Source: Isosphaeraceae bacterium (GTDB lineage: Bacteria > Planctomycetota > Planctomycetia > Isosphaerales > Isosphaeraceae). From it: a stretch of DNA of 47,552 bases. The stretch spans positions 1 through 47,552 of the forward strand of contig JARLIH010000238.1 of the NCBI GenBank assembly GCA_031291845.1. The letters are read 5' to 3'. Made by a program: the position numbers and the translations under genes. The notes below the pieces were generated by a model. It was given only the letters and a program-made list of their open reading frames with translations, was not told the DNA's origin and did no database searches. Below are positions 40,898 to 47,552 of the stretch, one piece after another (within the stretch, counting starts at the first letter, position 1; each line of letters starts with the position of its first letter).

Positions 40898-41743
40898 TCA
40901 GTCCGGCCGCCTGCCGGCGATATTGATCCCGTTCCCCTGCCCGGCGTGGTAGAAGACCTGGCCGGGCGAGAGGTCGGTCACGTCCTCCAGCCCCGCTTCG
41001 GCGAACCACCCGAGGATCTCTTCGCGGGTGTGCCGAGAGAGGAACCGCGGCGCGTACCAGTCGAGCGTGTCGCAGACGCGAACCTCGGGGTCCGGATGCA
41101 TCGACACGCCGATGGTGAGCGCGTTCAGCAGCACGCCGATCCGCTCGACCGGCCGCCAGCGGCTGGCCATCAGCCGGCGCTTCAGCCCTCCGACCGGCGC
41201 CATCAGCCGGCTGAGCGCGACGAGCAGGCCGAGCGGCAGGCGGGTCGAGACTGCGCGATGGATCCGGATCAAGCGCTCCAGAGAGGCCTTTTCCCGGGAG
41301 TAGACCCAGATCACGATTCGCCCCCCCGGCCGGAGCAGGCGGGCTAGCGCCAGGAACGCTGCGCGGGGGTCTGGCGTATGGTCGAGCACGCCGAGGGAGT
41401 AAATGTGGTCGAAGGAACCCTCCGTGAACGGCGGCCGGAGCAGGTCCCCCCGGACGAGGGCCACGTCCGGCAACTCCGCCGTGAGGTCGCGAGCGGCGAG
41501 GACGGCCTGGCTGAGGTCGAGGCCGACCACCCGCGCTCCGCACTCGGCCGCGACCCGCAGGTAGCGTCCCATGCCGCAGCCGCCGTCGAGCACCCGCTTG
41601 CCGGCCAGCTCCTCGAAGGTTAAGCCGGTGCGGTTGCGAAATGTGGCCCGATCTTCTTCCGGGCGGAGAATGCGGAACCGGTTCCACTGGAGCCCGTAGG
41701 CCGCCTTGGTGCGGGACTGGTCCAAGGTGTCGGAGGCGGTCAT
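40898..41743 (-). CDS. SAM-dependent methyltransferase (class I, Methyltransf_11 type)
   Basis: The 281-residue protein has the SAM site VLDGGCGMGRYLRVAAECG, the second acidic site VVGLDLSQ, and LLRPPFTEGSFDHIYSLGVLDHTPD, as in Methyltransf_11 enzymes. The substrate is unknown; the C-terminus is long with RWRPVERIGVLLNAL. ATG 41743 lies only 4 bases after the tsaB stop on the same strand, and no strong ribosome site precedes it, so it is likely coupled to tsaB. Confidence 0.8.
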   Translation of the reverse strand: MTASDTLDQSRTKAAYGLQWNRFRILRPEEDRATFRNRTGLTFEELAGKRVLDGGCGMGRYLRVAAECGARVVGLDLSQAVLAARDLTAELPDVALVRGDLLRPPFTEGSFDHIYSLGVLDHTPDPRAAFLALARLLRPGGRIVIWVYSREKASLERLIRIHRAVSTRLPLGLLVALSRLMAPVGGLKRRLMASRWRPVERIGVLLNALTIGVSMHPDPEVRVCDTLDWYAPRFLSRHTREEILGWFAEAGLEDVTDLSPGQVFYHAGQGNGINIAGRRPD

Positions 41744-41747
41744 GGGG

Positions 41748-42440
41748 TTACGGCTTGCTCCTTTGGTCCCACTGTTCCTCGGCCGCGCTCCGGCGCAGGT
41801 AGTGCGGTTCAAGCTCCCACGGATCGTCGCGGCGGCCGCTGGCCCACGCCTCTCGTGCCAGGTCCAACAGTCTCGCCGGGTCGGGTCGGCTGCCGGCCGG
41901 GTCGCCGTGGGGAAAGGAGTCGGGCAGGGGGGGCCGCAACCGGTCGAGACCGGGTCCCAGGACGAAGGTTCCGGCAGCGATGCGACCCAACCACCCGTCT
42001 TGCCGCTCGATCCGCGTCGGGGTGAGCCGGGTGAGGGGCGCGCCGGCGGTTCGCCGGGTGAACTCGGCCGTGTAAAGGTCGCCTCGCTGCGCATCCGCGA
42101 TCACCGCGACGTGCCGGACGTGAGCGGGGGCGTTCCCTGCGAGGACCTCGAGGCTGTCCAGCCCGACGACCGGAATGCCGAGGGCGTACGCAAGCACCTT
42201 GGCCGCAGTCACACCGATTCGCAGCCCCGTATAGGAGCCGGGACCGAGTCCAACGGCGATGGCACCGAGGTCTCGGGGCGCGAGTCCCGCGGTTTCGAGG
42301 AGCTCGCGGACCGCAGGGATCAGGTTGCGCCCGTGCCGTTGGGACGGATCGGGGCTGGCGCCGTGGACCGCGCCGGCCGTCGTCGCGAGCGCAAGGGCGG
42401 CGGTTGGGCTCGACGTATCTAGCGCAAGGAGGTTGACCAA
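41748..42440 (-). CDS. tsaB: tRNA threonylcarbamoyladenosine protein TsaB
   Basis: The 230-residue protein starts VNLLALDTSSPTAALALAT and contains GLGPGSYTGLRIGVTAAKVLAYALGIPVVG and LADAQRGDLY-like sequence, as in the TsaB/YeaZ family. TsaB is the partner of TsaD (and TsaE) in making t6A37 in tRNAs that read ANN codons. The start is taken as TTG 42440 (AGGAG about 10 bases upstream), giving the usual length; a GTG at 42497 would add 19 non-conserved residues. It is followed by the methyltransferase in a leftward unit. Confidence 0.9.
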   Translation of the reverse strand: MVNLLALDTSSPTAALALATTAGAVHGASPDPSQRHGRNLIPAVRELLETAGLAPRDLGAIAVGLGPGSYTGLRIGVTAAKVLAYALGIPVVGLDSLEVLAGNAPAHVRHVAVIADAQRGDLYTAEFTRRTAGAPLTRLTPTRIERQDGWLGRIAAGTFVLGPGLDRLRPPLPDSFPHGDPAGSRPDPARLLDLAREAWASGRRDDPWELEPHYLRRSAAEEQWDQRSKP

Positions 42441-42830
42441 CGACGAAAGGCTCCTGCGGCATTCTCGAGAGGACGATAGGAGTCCCTCCCGCGGCACGTA
42501 TTGGGGCGGCTACTCGACAGTGGCTATTCTATTCGTCCGATGGCGAAACGCTCCAGGGACTTCCGGTTCCACAACGCCACAGGCCGCGTGCGGGACAATG
42601 AAAGTCCGGTGTGGACGAATATCCTACAGGCGTAAGACTTCTAACCCGCTGGCGGCGCGTGGTACGACGCGGGGGTCGTTGGGGGTCGCGCGGGTAAGCG
42701 GCGTGCTTGACCTTGACCCTCAGGCGTGGTCGCAACTATCTTATAGAGATTGAGCCTGGGTGTTTTCCGAGAGAATAACGATTCGAATCTCCTCCCCCCC
42801 ACGCACTCGCCGTTCCGGAGGTTCTCCCCT
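42441..42830. other. Divergent intergenic region between tsaB and phosphoesterase
   Basis: The 390 bases carry no ORF I can support. The promoter for the metallophosphoesterase is likely at 42713-42742 (listed separately). The left side, next to the tsaB start, should carry the leftward promoter, but no clear pair is seen. GGAGG at 42815 is the phosphoesterase ribosome site. Confidence 0.4.
42713..42742 (+). promoter_or_regulatory. Possible sigma-70-like promoter before the phosphoesterase
   Basis: TTGACC (42713-42718, 5 of 6 to TTGACA) and TATCTT (42737-42742, 4 of 6 to TATAAT) are separated by 18 bases. They lie about 90 bases before the GTG at 42831, in a region with no gene. The match is only moderate and no start-site data exist. 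Confidence 0.4.
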
Positions 42831-43634
42831 GTGCGCCGCGCACTGATCAGCGACATACACGGCAACCTCGAGGCGCTCGAAGTTGTCCTCGAAGACATCA
42901 AGGCGCAAGGGATCTCGGAGATCTTCTGCCTCGGGGACATCATAGGTTACGGTCCGAATCCACGCGAGTGCATCGACCGAGTTATGGACAGTTGCAAGGT
43001 GACGCTGCTGGGCAATCACGACCAGGGGGCGATGTTCGACCCCGACGGCTTCAACGTCGGTGCCGAACGGGCCATATTCTGGACCCGCGAGCAGCTCGAA
43101 AACGCAACCGACCGCAATAACGAGAAGCGCTGGGAGTTCTTGGGGGAGCTGCCGCGGACCCATCGGGCTGACCCCTTCCTGTTCGTTCACGGCTCTCCGC
43201 GTAACCCGCTGAGCGAGTATATTTTTCCCGAGGACATCTACAATCACCGGAAGATGGAGCGCTTGTTCCAGCTTGTGGAGCGCTACTGCTTCCAAGGCCA
43301 CACGCATGTGCCCGGGATATTCACGGAGGGCTTTCAGTTTTATGCTCCCGAGGAGATCGACTACGAATACACGCTCGGTGACGGCAAAGTGATGGTCAAC
43401 GTCGGGTCCGTCGGGCAGCCGCGCGACGGCGACAACCGTGCATGCTATGTGGTGCTCGAAGACGGTCACCCGTCAGCCAACGGCGCGGCCGGCGGTGAGG
43501 CACCCCCCGCGACCGGGCCGGTCAAGATCACGTACCGGCGGCTCCCTTATGATTTCGAGACCACGATTCAGAAGATCTACGCCATCTCCGAACTCGAGCC
43601 GTTCCTGGGCGACCGACTTCGCCAGGGTCGATAA
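42831..43634 (+). CDS. Metallophosphoesterase (YfcE/MPE family-like)
   Basis: The 267-residue enzyme has all five phosphoesterase motifs: [33 protein letters not shown] and GHTHVPG. Two metals would be bound by these Asp, Asn and His residues. It resembles diadenosine tetraphosphatase or phosphodiesterase relatives; the substrate is unknown. GTG 42831 has GGAGG 9 bases upstream. It is followed by yidC after 120 bases. Confidence 0.85.
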   Translation: MRRALISDIHGNLEALEVVLEDIKAQGISEIFCLGDIIGYGPNPRECIDRVMDSCKVTLLGNHDQGAMFDPDGFNVGAERAIFWTREQLENATDRNNEKRWEFLGELPRTHRADPFLFVHGSPRNPLSEYIFPEDIYNHRKMERLFQLVERYCFQGHTHVPGIFTEGFQFYAPEEIDYEYTLGDGKVMVNVGSVGQPRDGDNRACYVVLEDGHPSANGAAGGEAPPATGPVKITYRRLPYDFETTIQKIYAISELEPFLGDRLRQGR

Positions 43635-43754
43635 CGTGCCCGAACGGCCCTCCCTCGGGCGGCGCGTGCGCCCCGGTCCGCCCTCCCGCTCTCCCCGCAA
43701 ACCCCCTCCTTTTTGGCTTGGCATCTTCGCATCGGCTCTGGGGCTACGTCCACG

Positions 43755-45944
43755 ATGAGTAATGAGAAGCGATTTGTCTTATTCTTGATATTATCCCTGG
43801 GATCGGTGGTCGTCATCCAGCTCGGGATGGAGCTGACCGGGCTTGCGCCGAAGCGCAAGCCAGCGGTTCCTCCCCTGGCGGAGGCACCCAATGAACCGGG
43901 CGCGGACAAGAAAGCCGAGGAAGCCCCGCCGGAAGCGGTGGCCTCGAAAGACAAGGAAAAGGGGAAGGCCGAGCCCGAAAAGCCGGCTCCGGACAACCCG
44001 CAGGCGATCAAGAAGCCGCAAGTCGAGCCCGTCGAACCTGCCGAGCTCGTCCTGGGCGCGACCAAGTACGACGGGCCGCAGGGCTACCTGCTCCAACTCC
44101 AGCTCACCCAGAACGGCGCGGGGGTCGAGTCGATCGCCTCGTCGCGCTACGAGGCCGAGTTCGAGGGGAAGAACCGTCACCTCCCGATGCGCATCCTCCA
44201 GCGCAACGGTACGGCCCCCGCGCCGTTTGGGATTTCGCTCGTCTCGCTCGGCGAAGCGGCCCAAGCCGACGCGCCCAAGGGGGAGGTCCCGCTCGAACAA
44301 ATGATGTGGGAGGTCGTGCGCGACGACCAGAAACGGATCGTCCGCCCGGTTCCTGCCACCGCGAAGTCCGAGTCCGAGGCCAAGGGGGCGGAGATCGTCT
44401 TCCGCACCAGCGCCGGGGTTCCGGCGGTGACGATCACGAAGACCCTCCGTCTGCTCAAAGGGGCCAACGGTTTCGAGATGGAACTGGGATTCGCCAGCCC
44501 CGAACAGAAGCGCGACGTGGTTTACAAGCTCTTCGGTCCCCACGGCGTGCCGATCGAAGGGGAGTGGTACACGGGCACTTTCCGCGATGCGTTCTTTGGG
44601 CAGTTGGACGGGTCTAAGACCAAGATCGTGACCAAGGCGGCGAACGACATCGCCAAGGCGAAGGAGCTGGAGCACTTCCAGACGTCGCCGCTGAAGTTTG
44701 CCGGCATCGAGAACCAGTACTTCGCGGTCTTGATCGAGCCCGACCCGGTCCCGACGACCGAAGAAACACGGTGGGAGACCGACGCCGTCGCGACGGTGAT
44801 CGACGCCGACCCGAAGGCCTTCCAAAAGGCCGATATCGGCCTGGAGATCACCTCGAAGGCCGTCACCGTGGGGCCAAATAGCCCGTTCACCCAGTCGTTC
44901 AAGGTCTTCGCGGGTCCGAAGGCAGCCGACGTGCTCGCGCCTTACGGCGCCGAGGGCCTGGCCTCTTATCGCAAGGTCGGCTGGTTCGGCATCCCGTTCG
45001 CCCCCGAGGTCGCCGGCGTCATCTCACCGTTACTGGATTATATTTACAGGTTTACAGAGGCTGTCGCCCGGGTTTTCGGGGGGACGAAGGGCAACTACGG
45101 CGTTTCGATCATCCTTCTGACGCTGCTGGTCCGGCTTTGCATGTTCCCGCTGGGGCGCAAGCAGGCGTACGCCGCGAAGAAGATGCAGGACTTGCAGCCG
45201 CACCTGAAGGAGCTTCAGGAGAAGTACAAGGACGACAAGGAACAGCAGACGCGCGAGACGTTTGCGCTGTACAAGCGGCATGGCGTGAACCCGGTGAGCG
45301 GGTGTCTGCCCGCGTTGATTCAACTGCCGATCTTCGTCGGGCTCTGGCAGGCGCTGAACACGAGCGTCCATTTGCGGCACGCCTCGTTCCTGTACATTCA
45401 GAACCTGGCCGCTCCGGACATGCTTTTCCGGTTCCCGACCTCGCTGCCGCTGGTCGGCCAGTACTTCAACCTGCTGCCGTTCCTGGTCGTGACGTTGATG
45501 CTGATCCAGACGAAGCTCTTCGCCCCCCCGGCGACGACGCCCGAGGCGGAGATGCAGCAAAAAATGATGAAATACATGATGGTTTTCATGGCCTTCATGT
45601 TCTACAAGGTTCCTTCAGGACTCGGTATCTACTTCATCACGAGCAGCCTCTGGCAGATCAGCGAGCGCTTGCTGCTGCCGAAGGCGAAGGCCGGGTCGCT
45701 TCCTCCGAACGACCTCGGCGACGGCAAGTCACCCGGCGACGGCAAGTCGCCTCCTGGCGGTGGTGACGCTCCAAGCAAGCCGCCCGGAAAGCTCGCGCAG
45801 CTTTGGGAGAAGGTTCTCGACGAGGCCAAGAAGGACCCGACGTACCGCAAGGTCATGGGCGACGACGGGCCGGACGCGGGGCGCGAGAAGGACCGCGATC
45901 GAGACCGGGGCCGTCCACGGGCGCGGCCCGGCCGCCGTCGGTAG
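43755..45944 (+). CDS. yidC: Membrane protein insertase YidC
   Basis: The 729-residue protein is full-size gram-negative-type YidC. A first helix (VLFLILSLGSVVVIQL) is followed by a Pro/Glu/Lys-rich stretch (about 45-105), a large periplasmic beta-rich domain (about 110-420), then the insertase core. The core has GNYGVSIILLTLLVRLCMFPLGRKQ with its conserved Arg in the groove, GCLPALIQLPIFVGLWQALN and the last helices. The C-terminal tail from about residue 655 is long, Pro-rich and ends in a strongly basic run, like tails that bind ribosomes in Oxa1 and YidC2. It inserts and folds membrane proteins with SecYEG. mnmE follows after 132 bases. Confidence 0.95.
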   Translation: MSNEKRFVLFLILSLGSVVVIQLGMELTGLAPKRKPAVPPLAEAPNEPGADKKAEEAPPEAVASKDKEKGKAEPEKPAPDNPQAIKKPQVEPVEPAELVLGATKYDGPQGYLLQLQLTQNGAGVESIASSRYEAEFEGKNRHLPMRILQRNGTAPAPFGISLVSLGEAAQADAPKGEVPLEQMMWEVVRDDQKRIVRPVPATAKSESEAKGAEIVFRTSAGVPAVTITKTLRLLKGANGFEMELGFASPEQKRDVVYKLFGPHGVPIEGEWYTGTFRDAFFGQLDGSKTKIVTKAANDIAKAKELEHFQTSPLKFAGIENQYFAVLIEPDPVPTTEETRWETDAVATVIDADPKAFQKADIGLEITSKAVTVGPNSPFTQSFKVFAGPKAADVLAPYGAEGLASYRKVGWFGIPFAPEVAGVISPLLDYIYRFTEAVARVFGGTKGNYGVSIILLTLLVRLCMFPLGRKQAYAAKKMQDLQPHLKELQEKYKDDKEQQTRETFALYKRHGVNPVSGCLPALIQLPIFVGLWQALNTSVHLRHASFLYIQNLAAPDMLFRFPTSLPLVGQYFNLLPFLVVTLMLIQTKLFAPPATTPEAEMQQKMMKYMMVFMAFMFYKVPSGLGIYFITSSLWQISERLLLPKAKAGSLPPNDLGDGKSPGDGKSPPGGGDAPSKPPGKLAQLWEKVLDEAKKDPTYRKVMGDDGPDAGREKDRDRDRGRPRARPGRRR

Positions 45945-45977
45945 GAATCTGCTCGTAACGGCTCGCCCGTTGGTGTG

Positions 45978-46016
45978 GGGTGGCCACGCCCGGAGTCTTC
46001 GACGGGCGTGCCACCC
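45978..46016. terminator. Long hairpin between yidC and mnmE
   Basis: GGGTGGCCACGCCCG (45978-45992) pairs with CGGGCGTGCCACCC (46003-46016) with one bulged C and a 10-base loop. It lies 34 bases after the yidC stop and 61 before the mnmE start, so yidC transcription likely ends or is attenuated here. There is no T-run, and its composition also fits a dispersed REP-type palindrome. Confidence 0.55.
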
Positions 46017-46076
46017 TACGGCGCACCTGGCGGTCGGCTCTATCGCTTCCTAAGTCCACCCAAGATTGACGGCGCG

Positions 46077-47435
46077 ATGTCTCTGTTCGACTCGAGTGAC
46101 ACGATCGCGGCGATCGCCAGCCCCTCTGGGGCGGGCCCTCGAGGTATCGTGCGACTCTCGGGCGACGATGCGTGGGCAATCGCACTCTCGGGGTTCGAAG
46201 CGGATCGCCCGGAGCCGCCGCCGGCGCGGGCTGAGATGCGCATTGGTCAGTTGCGGGTCGATGGGCTACGGCCCCGGCTGCCTGTCTCGGTGGCGCTCTG
46301 GCCCGCACCTTGGACTTATACGCGGCAGCCGCTGGCCGAGATCCATACGGTGGGTTCGCCACCGCTCTTGCGCCAAGTTTTGACACACTGCCTGGCGCGG
46401 GGGGCGCGGCACGCGGAGGCGGGCGAGTTCACGCTCCGCGCGTTCTTGTCCGGCCGGCTCGACCTGACGAGGGCCGAGGCCGTGCTCGGCGTGATCGATG
46501 CGCAAAGTCCGGCGCAGCTCGACGCCGCGCTGCGTCAGCTCGCCGGCGGACTCTCGGCCCCCATCACCTCGCTACGGGACCGGCTGCTGGACGTACTCGC
46601 CCATCTGGAGGCGAACCTCGACTTTGCCGACGAATCCGACGTCGACCCGCTCGGCCGTGCGGCACTGGCGGCGGAGCTTCGGGCGGCTTCGGACGACGTT
46701 CTGGGGCTCGCCGAGAAGCTCTGCGGTCGAGACCGCTCCGACGGCGCTCCCCGGGTTGTCCTCGTCGGCCCCCCCAACGCGGGGAAGAGCCGCCTCTTCA
46801 ATGCGCTCGTGGGCGGAGCGCAGGCGATCGTCTCTCCGGTTGCGGGGACGACGCGCGACTACGTTTCGGCCTTCGCGGATTGCCATGGATTGACCGTGGA
46901 GCTGGTCGACACGGCCGGCATCGATATGGCGGAGACTCAGATCGAGCAGGCCGCCCAGGCGCAGCGAGTCGACCAGACCGCACGGGCCGACATGCTCCTG
47001 GTGTGCGAGCCGTCGGGAATGCCACGCGCTTCCGAGTCGCTCGACTTGGACGATCGTGTGATCCGAACGCGTCGGCCGGATTTGCGAGTGACGACGAAGT
47101 GCGACCTTGCACAACCGTCACCGGATACACTCGCCACGAGCGCTGCGACAGGAGAAGGGCTCGAGGCCCTTCGGGCGGTGATTGCAGCGACGTTACGTCG
47201 TCAGGTCACGGACGCCGACCTGCCGGCCAGTACGAGCGCGCGGTGCCGCGACAGTTTGGGGCGGGCCGGGGAAGCGCTCCGATCCGCCGCGGAGACCGTT
47301 CGATCTGGCGGTGGCGATGAGCTTGTCGCGATCGACCTGCGCCAGGCGGTCGACGAGCTCGGCAAGGTCATCGGGGTGACCGTGACCGACGACATCCTCG
47401 ACCGCATCTTCAGGCGGTTCTGCATCGGCAAGTGA
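46077..47435 (+). CDS. mnmE: tRNA modification GTPase MnmE
   Basis: The 452-residue protein has an N-terminal tetrahydrofolate-binding domain (DTIAAIASPSGAGPRGIVRLSG, HAEAGEFTLRAFLSGRLDLTRAEA). A helical domain follows with an inserted G domain: GPPNAGKSRLFNAL (G1), GTTRDY (G2), DTAG (G3) and TKCD (G4). The C-terminus is RIFRRFCIGK with the catalytic Cys. MnmE with MnmG makes the cmnm5 group at U34 of tRNAs. ATG 46077 is chosen because conserved sequence begins there; 45975 would add the hairpin region. The yidC-mnmE order is seen near oriC in many bacteria. Confidence 0.95.
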   Translation: MSLFDSSDTIAAIASPSGAGPRGIVRLSGDDAWAIALSGFEADRPEPPPARAEMRIGQLRVDGLRPRLPVSVALWPAPWTYTRQPLAEIHTVGSPPLLRQVLTHCLARGARHAEAGEFTLRAFLSGRLDLTRAEAVLGVIDAQSPAQLDAALRQLAGGLSAPITSLRDRLLDVLAHLEANLDFADESDVDPLGRAALAAELRAASDDVLGLAEKLCGRDRSDGAPRVVLVGPPNAGKSRLFNALVGGAQAIVSPVAGTTRDYVSAFADCHGLTVELVDTAGIDMAETQIEQAAQAQRVDQTARADMLLVCEPSGMPRASESLDLDDRVIRTRRPDLRVTTKCDLAQPSPDTLATSAATGEGLEALRAVIAATLRRQVTDADLPASTSARCRDSLGRAGEALRSAAETVRSGGGDELVAIDLRQAVDELGKVIGVTVTDDILDRIFRRFCIGK

Positions 47436-47463
47436 ACCGATCCTGCGCGCGTCCGCCTCACGC

Positions 47464-47552
47464 TCAGTCGCCGTCACACGCCTTCAGCGCGAGGACTGCG
47501 AACGCCGTTCCCGCGTTCGTGATGTAGTGGGCCTTGTCGTTATTCAACGAGC
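47464..47552 (-). CDS. 3' end of an unidentified gene running off the window
   Basis: Reading the complement to TGA 47464-47466 gives a continuous 28-residue end, LNNDKAHYITNAGTAFAVLAL followed by KACDGD. The pattern TAFAVLALK resembles the closing helix of terpenoid cyclase or squalene-cyclase-type alpha barrels, which are common in planctomycetes, but too little is present to claim a family. It is convergent with mnmE, 28 bases between stops. Confidence 0.45.
   Translation of the reverse strand, partial: SLNNDKAHYITNAGTAFAVLALKACDGD

Overview
The window looks like a piece of a Planctomycetota chromosome, probably Gemmatales or Isosphaerales. The clues are a GC-rich backbone, a Uma2 nuclease, DUF1573 and DUF962 proteins, a tetraheme lipoprotein, large GT-C membrane glycosyltransferases, small Tyr/Gly-rich secreted proteins and a YidC with a long basic tail. 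The family assignments come from reading translated sequence by eye; no database search was run.

Bases 1 to about 12,650 are the right-hand part of a prophage-like element inserted at the 3' end of a tRNA-Lys(CTT) gene. A rightward block of virion-type genes (9 to 10,051) includes a fibre-like protein made of 23 tandem 11-residue units, a protein with a zinc-peptidase HExxH motif, and a 1133-residue virion protein that shares an N-terminal module with the peptidase. A leftward block (12,517 to 10,055) holds the tyrosine integrase, a coupled second copy of its catalytic C-terminus, and three small unknown genes. Terminase, portal and capsid genes are not visible and should lie left of the window.

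Bases 12,650 to 21,200 are chromosomal: the tRNA, an Nramp transporter fused to a universal-stress domain, three tandem Tyr/Gly-rich secreted proteins (the first broken by an in-frame TAA), a lone cbiG, a LarA-like racemase, a HAD phosphatase and a Nudix hydrolase with two added membrane helices. Bases 21,204 to 32,051 are a surface-glycan locus. A six-gene leftward operon encodes a split transketolase, an epimerase-glycosyltransferase fusion, a second GT2 enzyme with a strange start, a TIGR03032-like propeller and a sulfotransferase. It is followed by two convergent polytopic GT-C-like proteins. Together they look like a route to an unusual, possibly branched and sulfated, sugar polymer.

Bases 32,158 to 47,552 carry recN, a DNA adenine-methyltransferase-like gene coupled to an esterase, a tRNA-binding protein, a Uma2 nuclease, a DUF962 membrane protein, a tetraheme cytochrome lipoprotein, a DUF1573 protein, a SAM methyltransferase, tsaB, a metallophosphoesterase, and yidC followed by mnmE. 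The last pair matches the origin-proximal gene order of many bacteria. Two imperfect palindromic elements (33,894-33,974 and 36,326-36,501) and two long perfect or near-perfect hairpins (21,182 and 45,978) punctuate this part.
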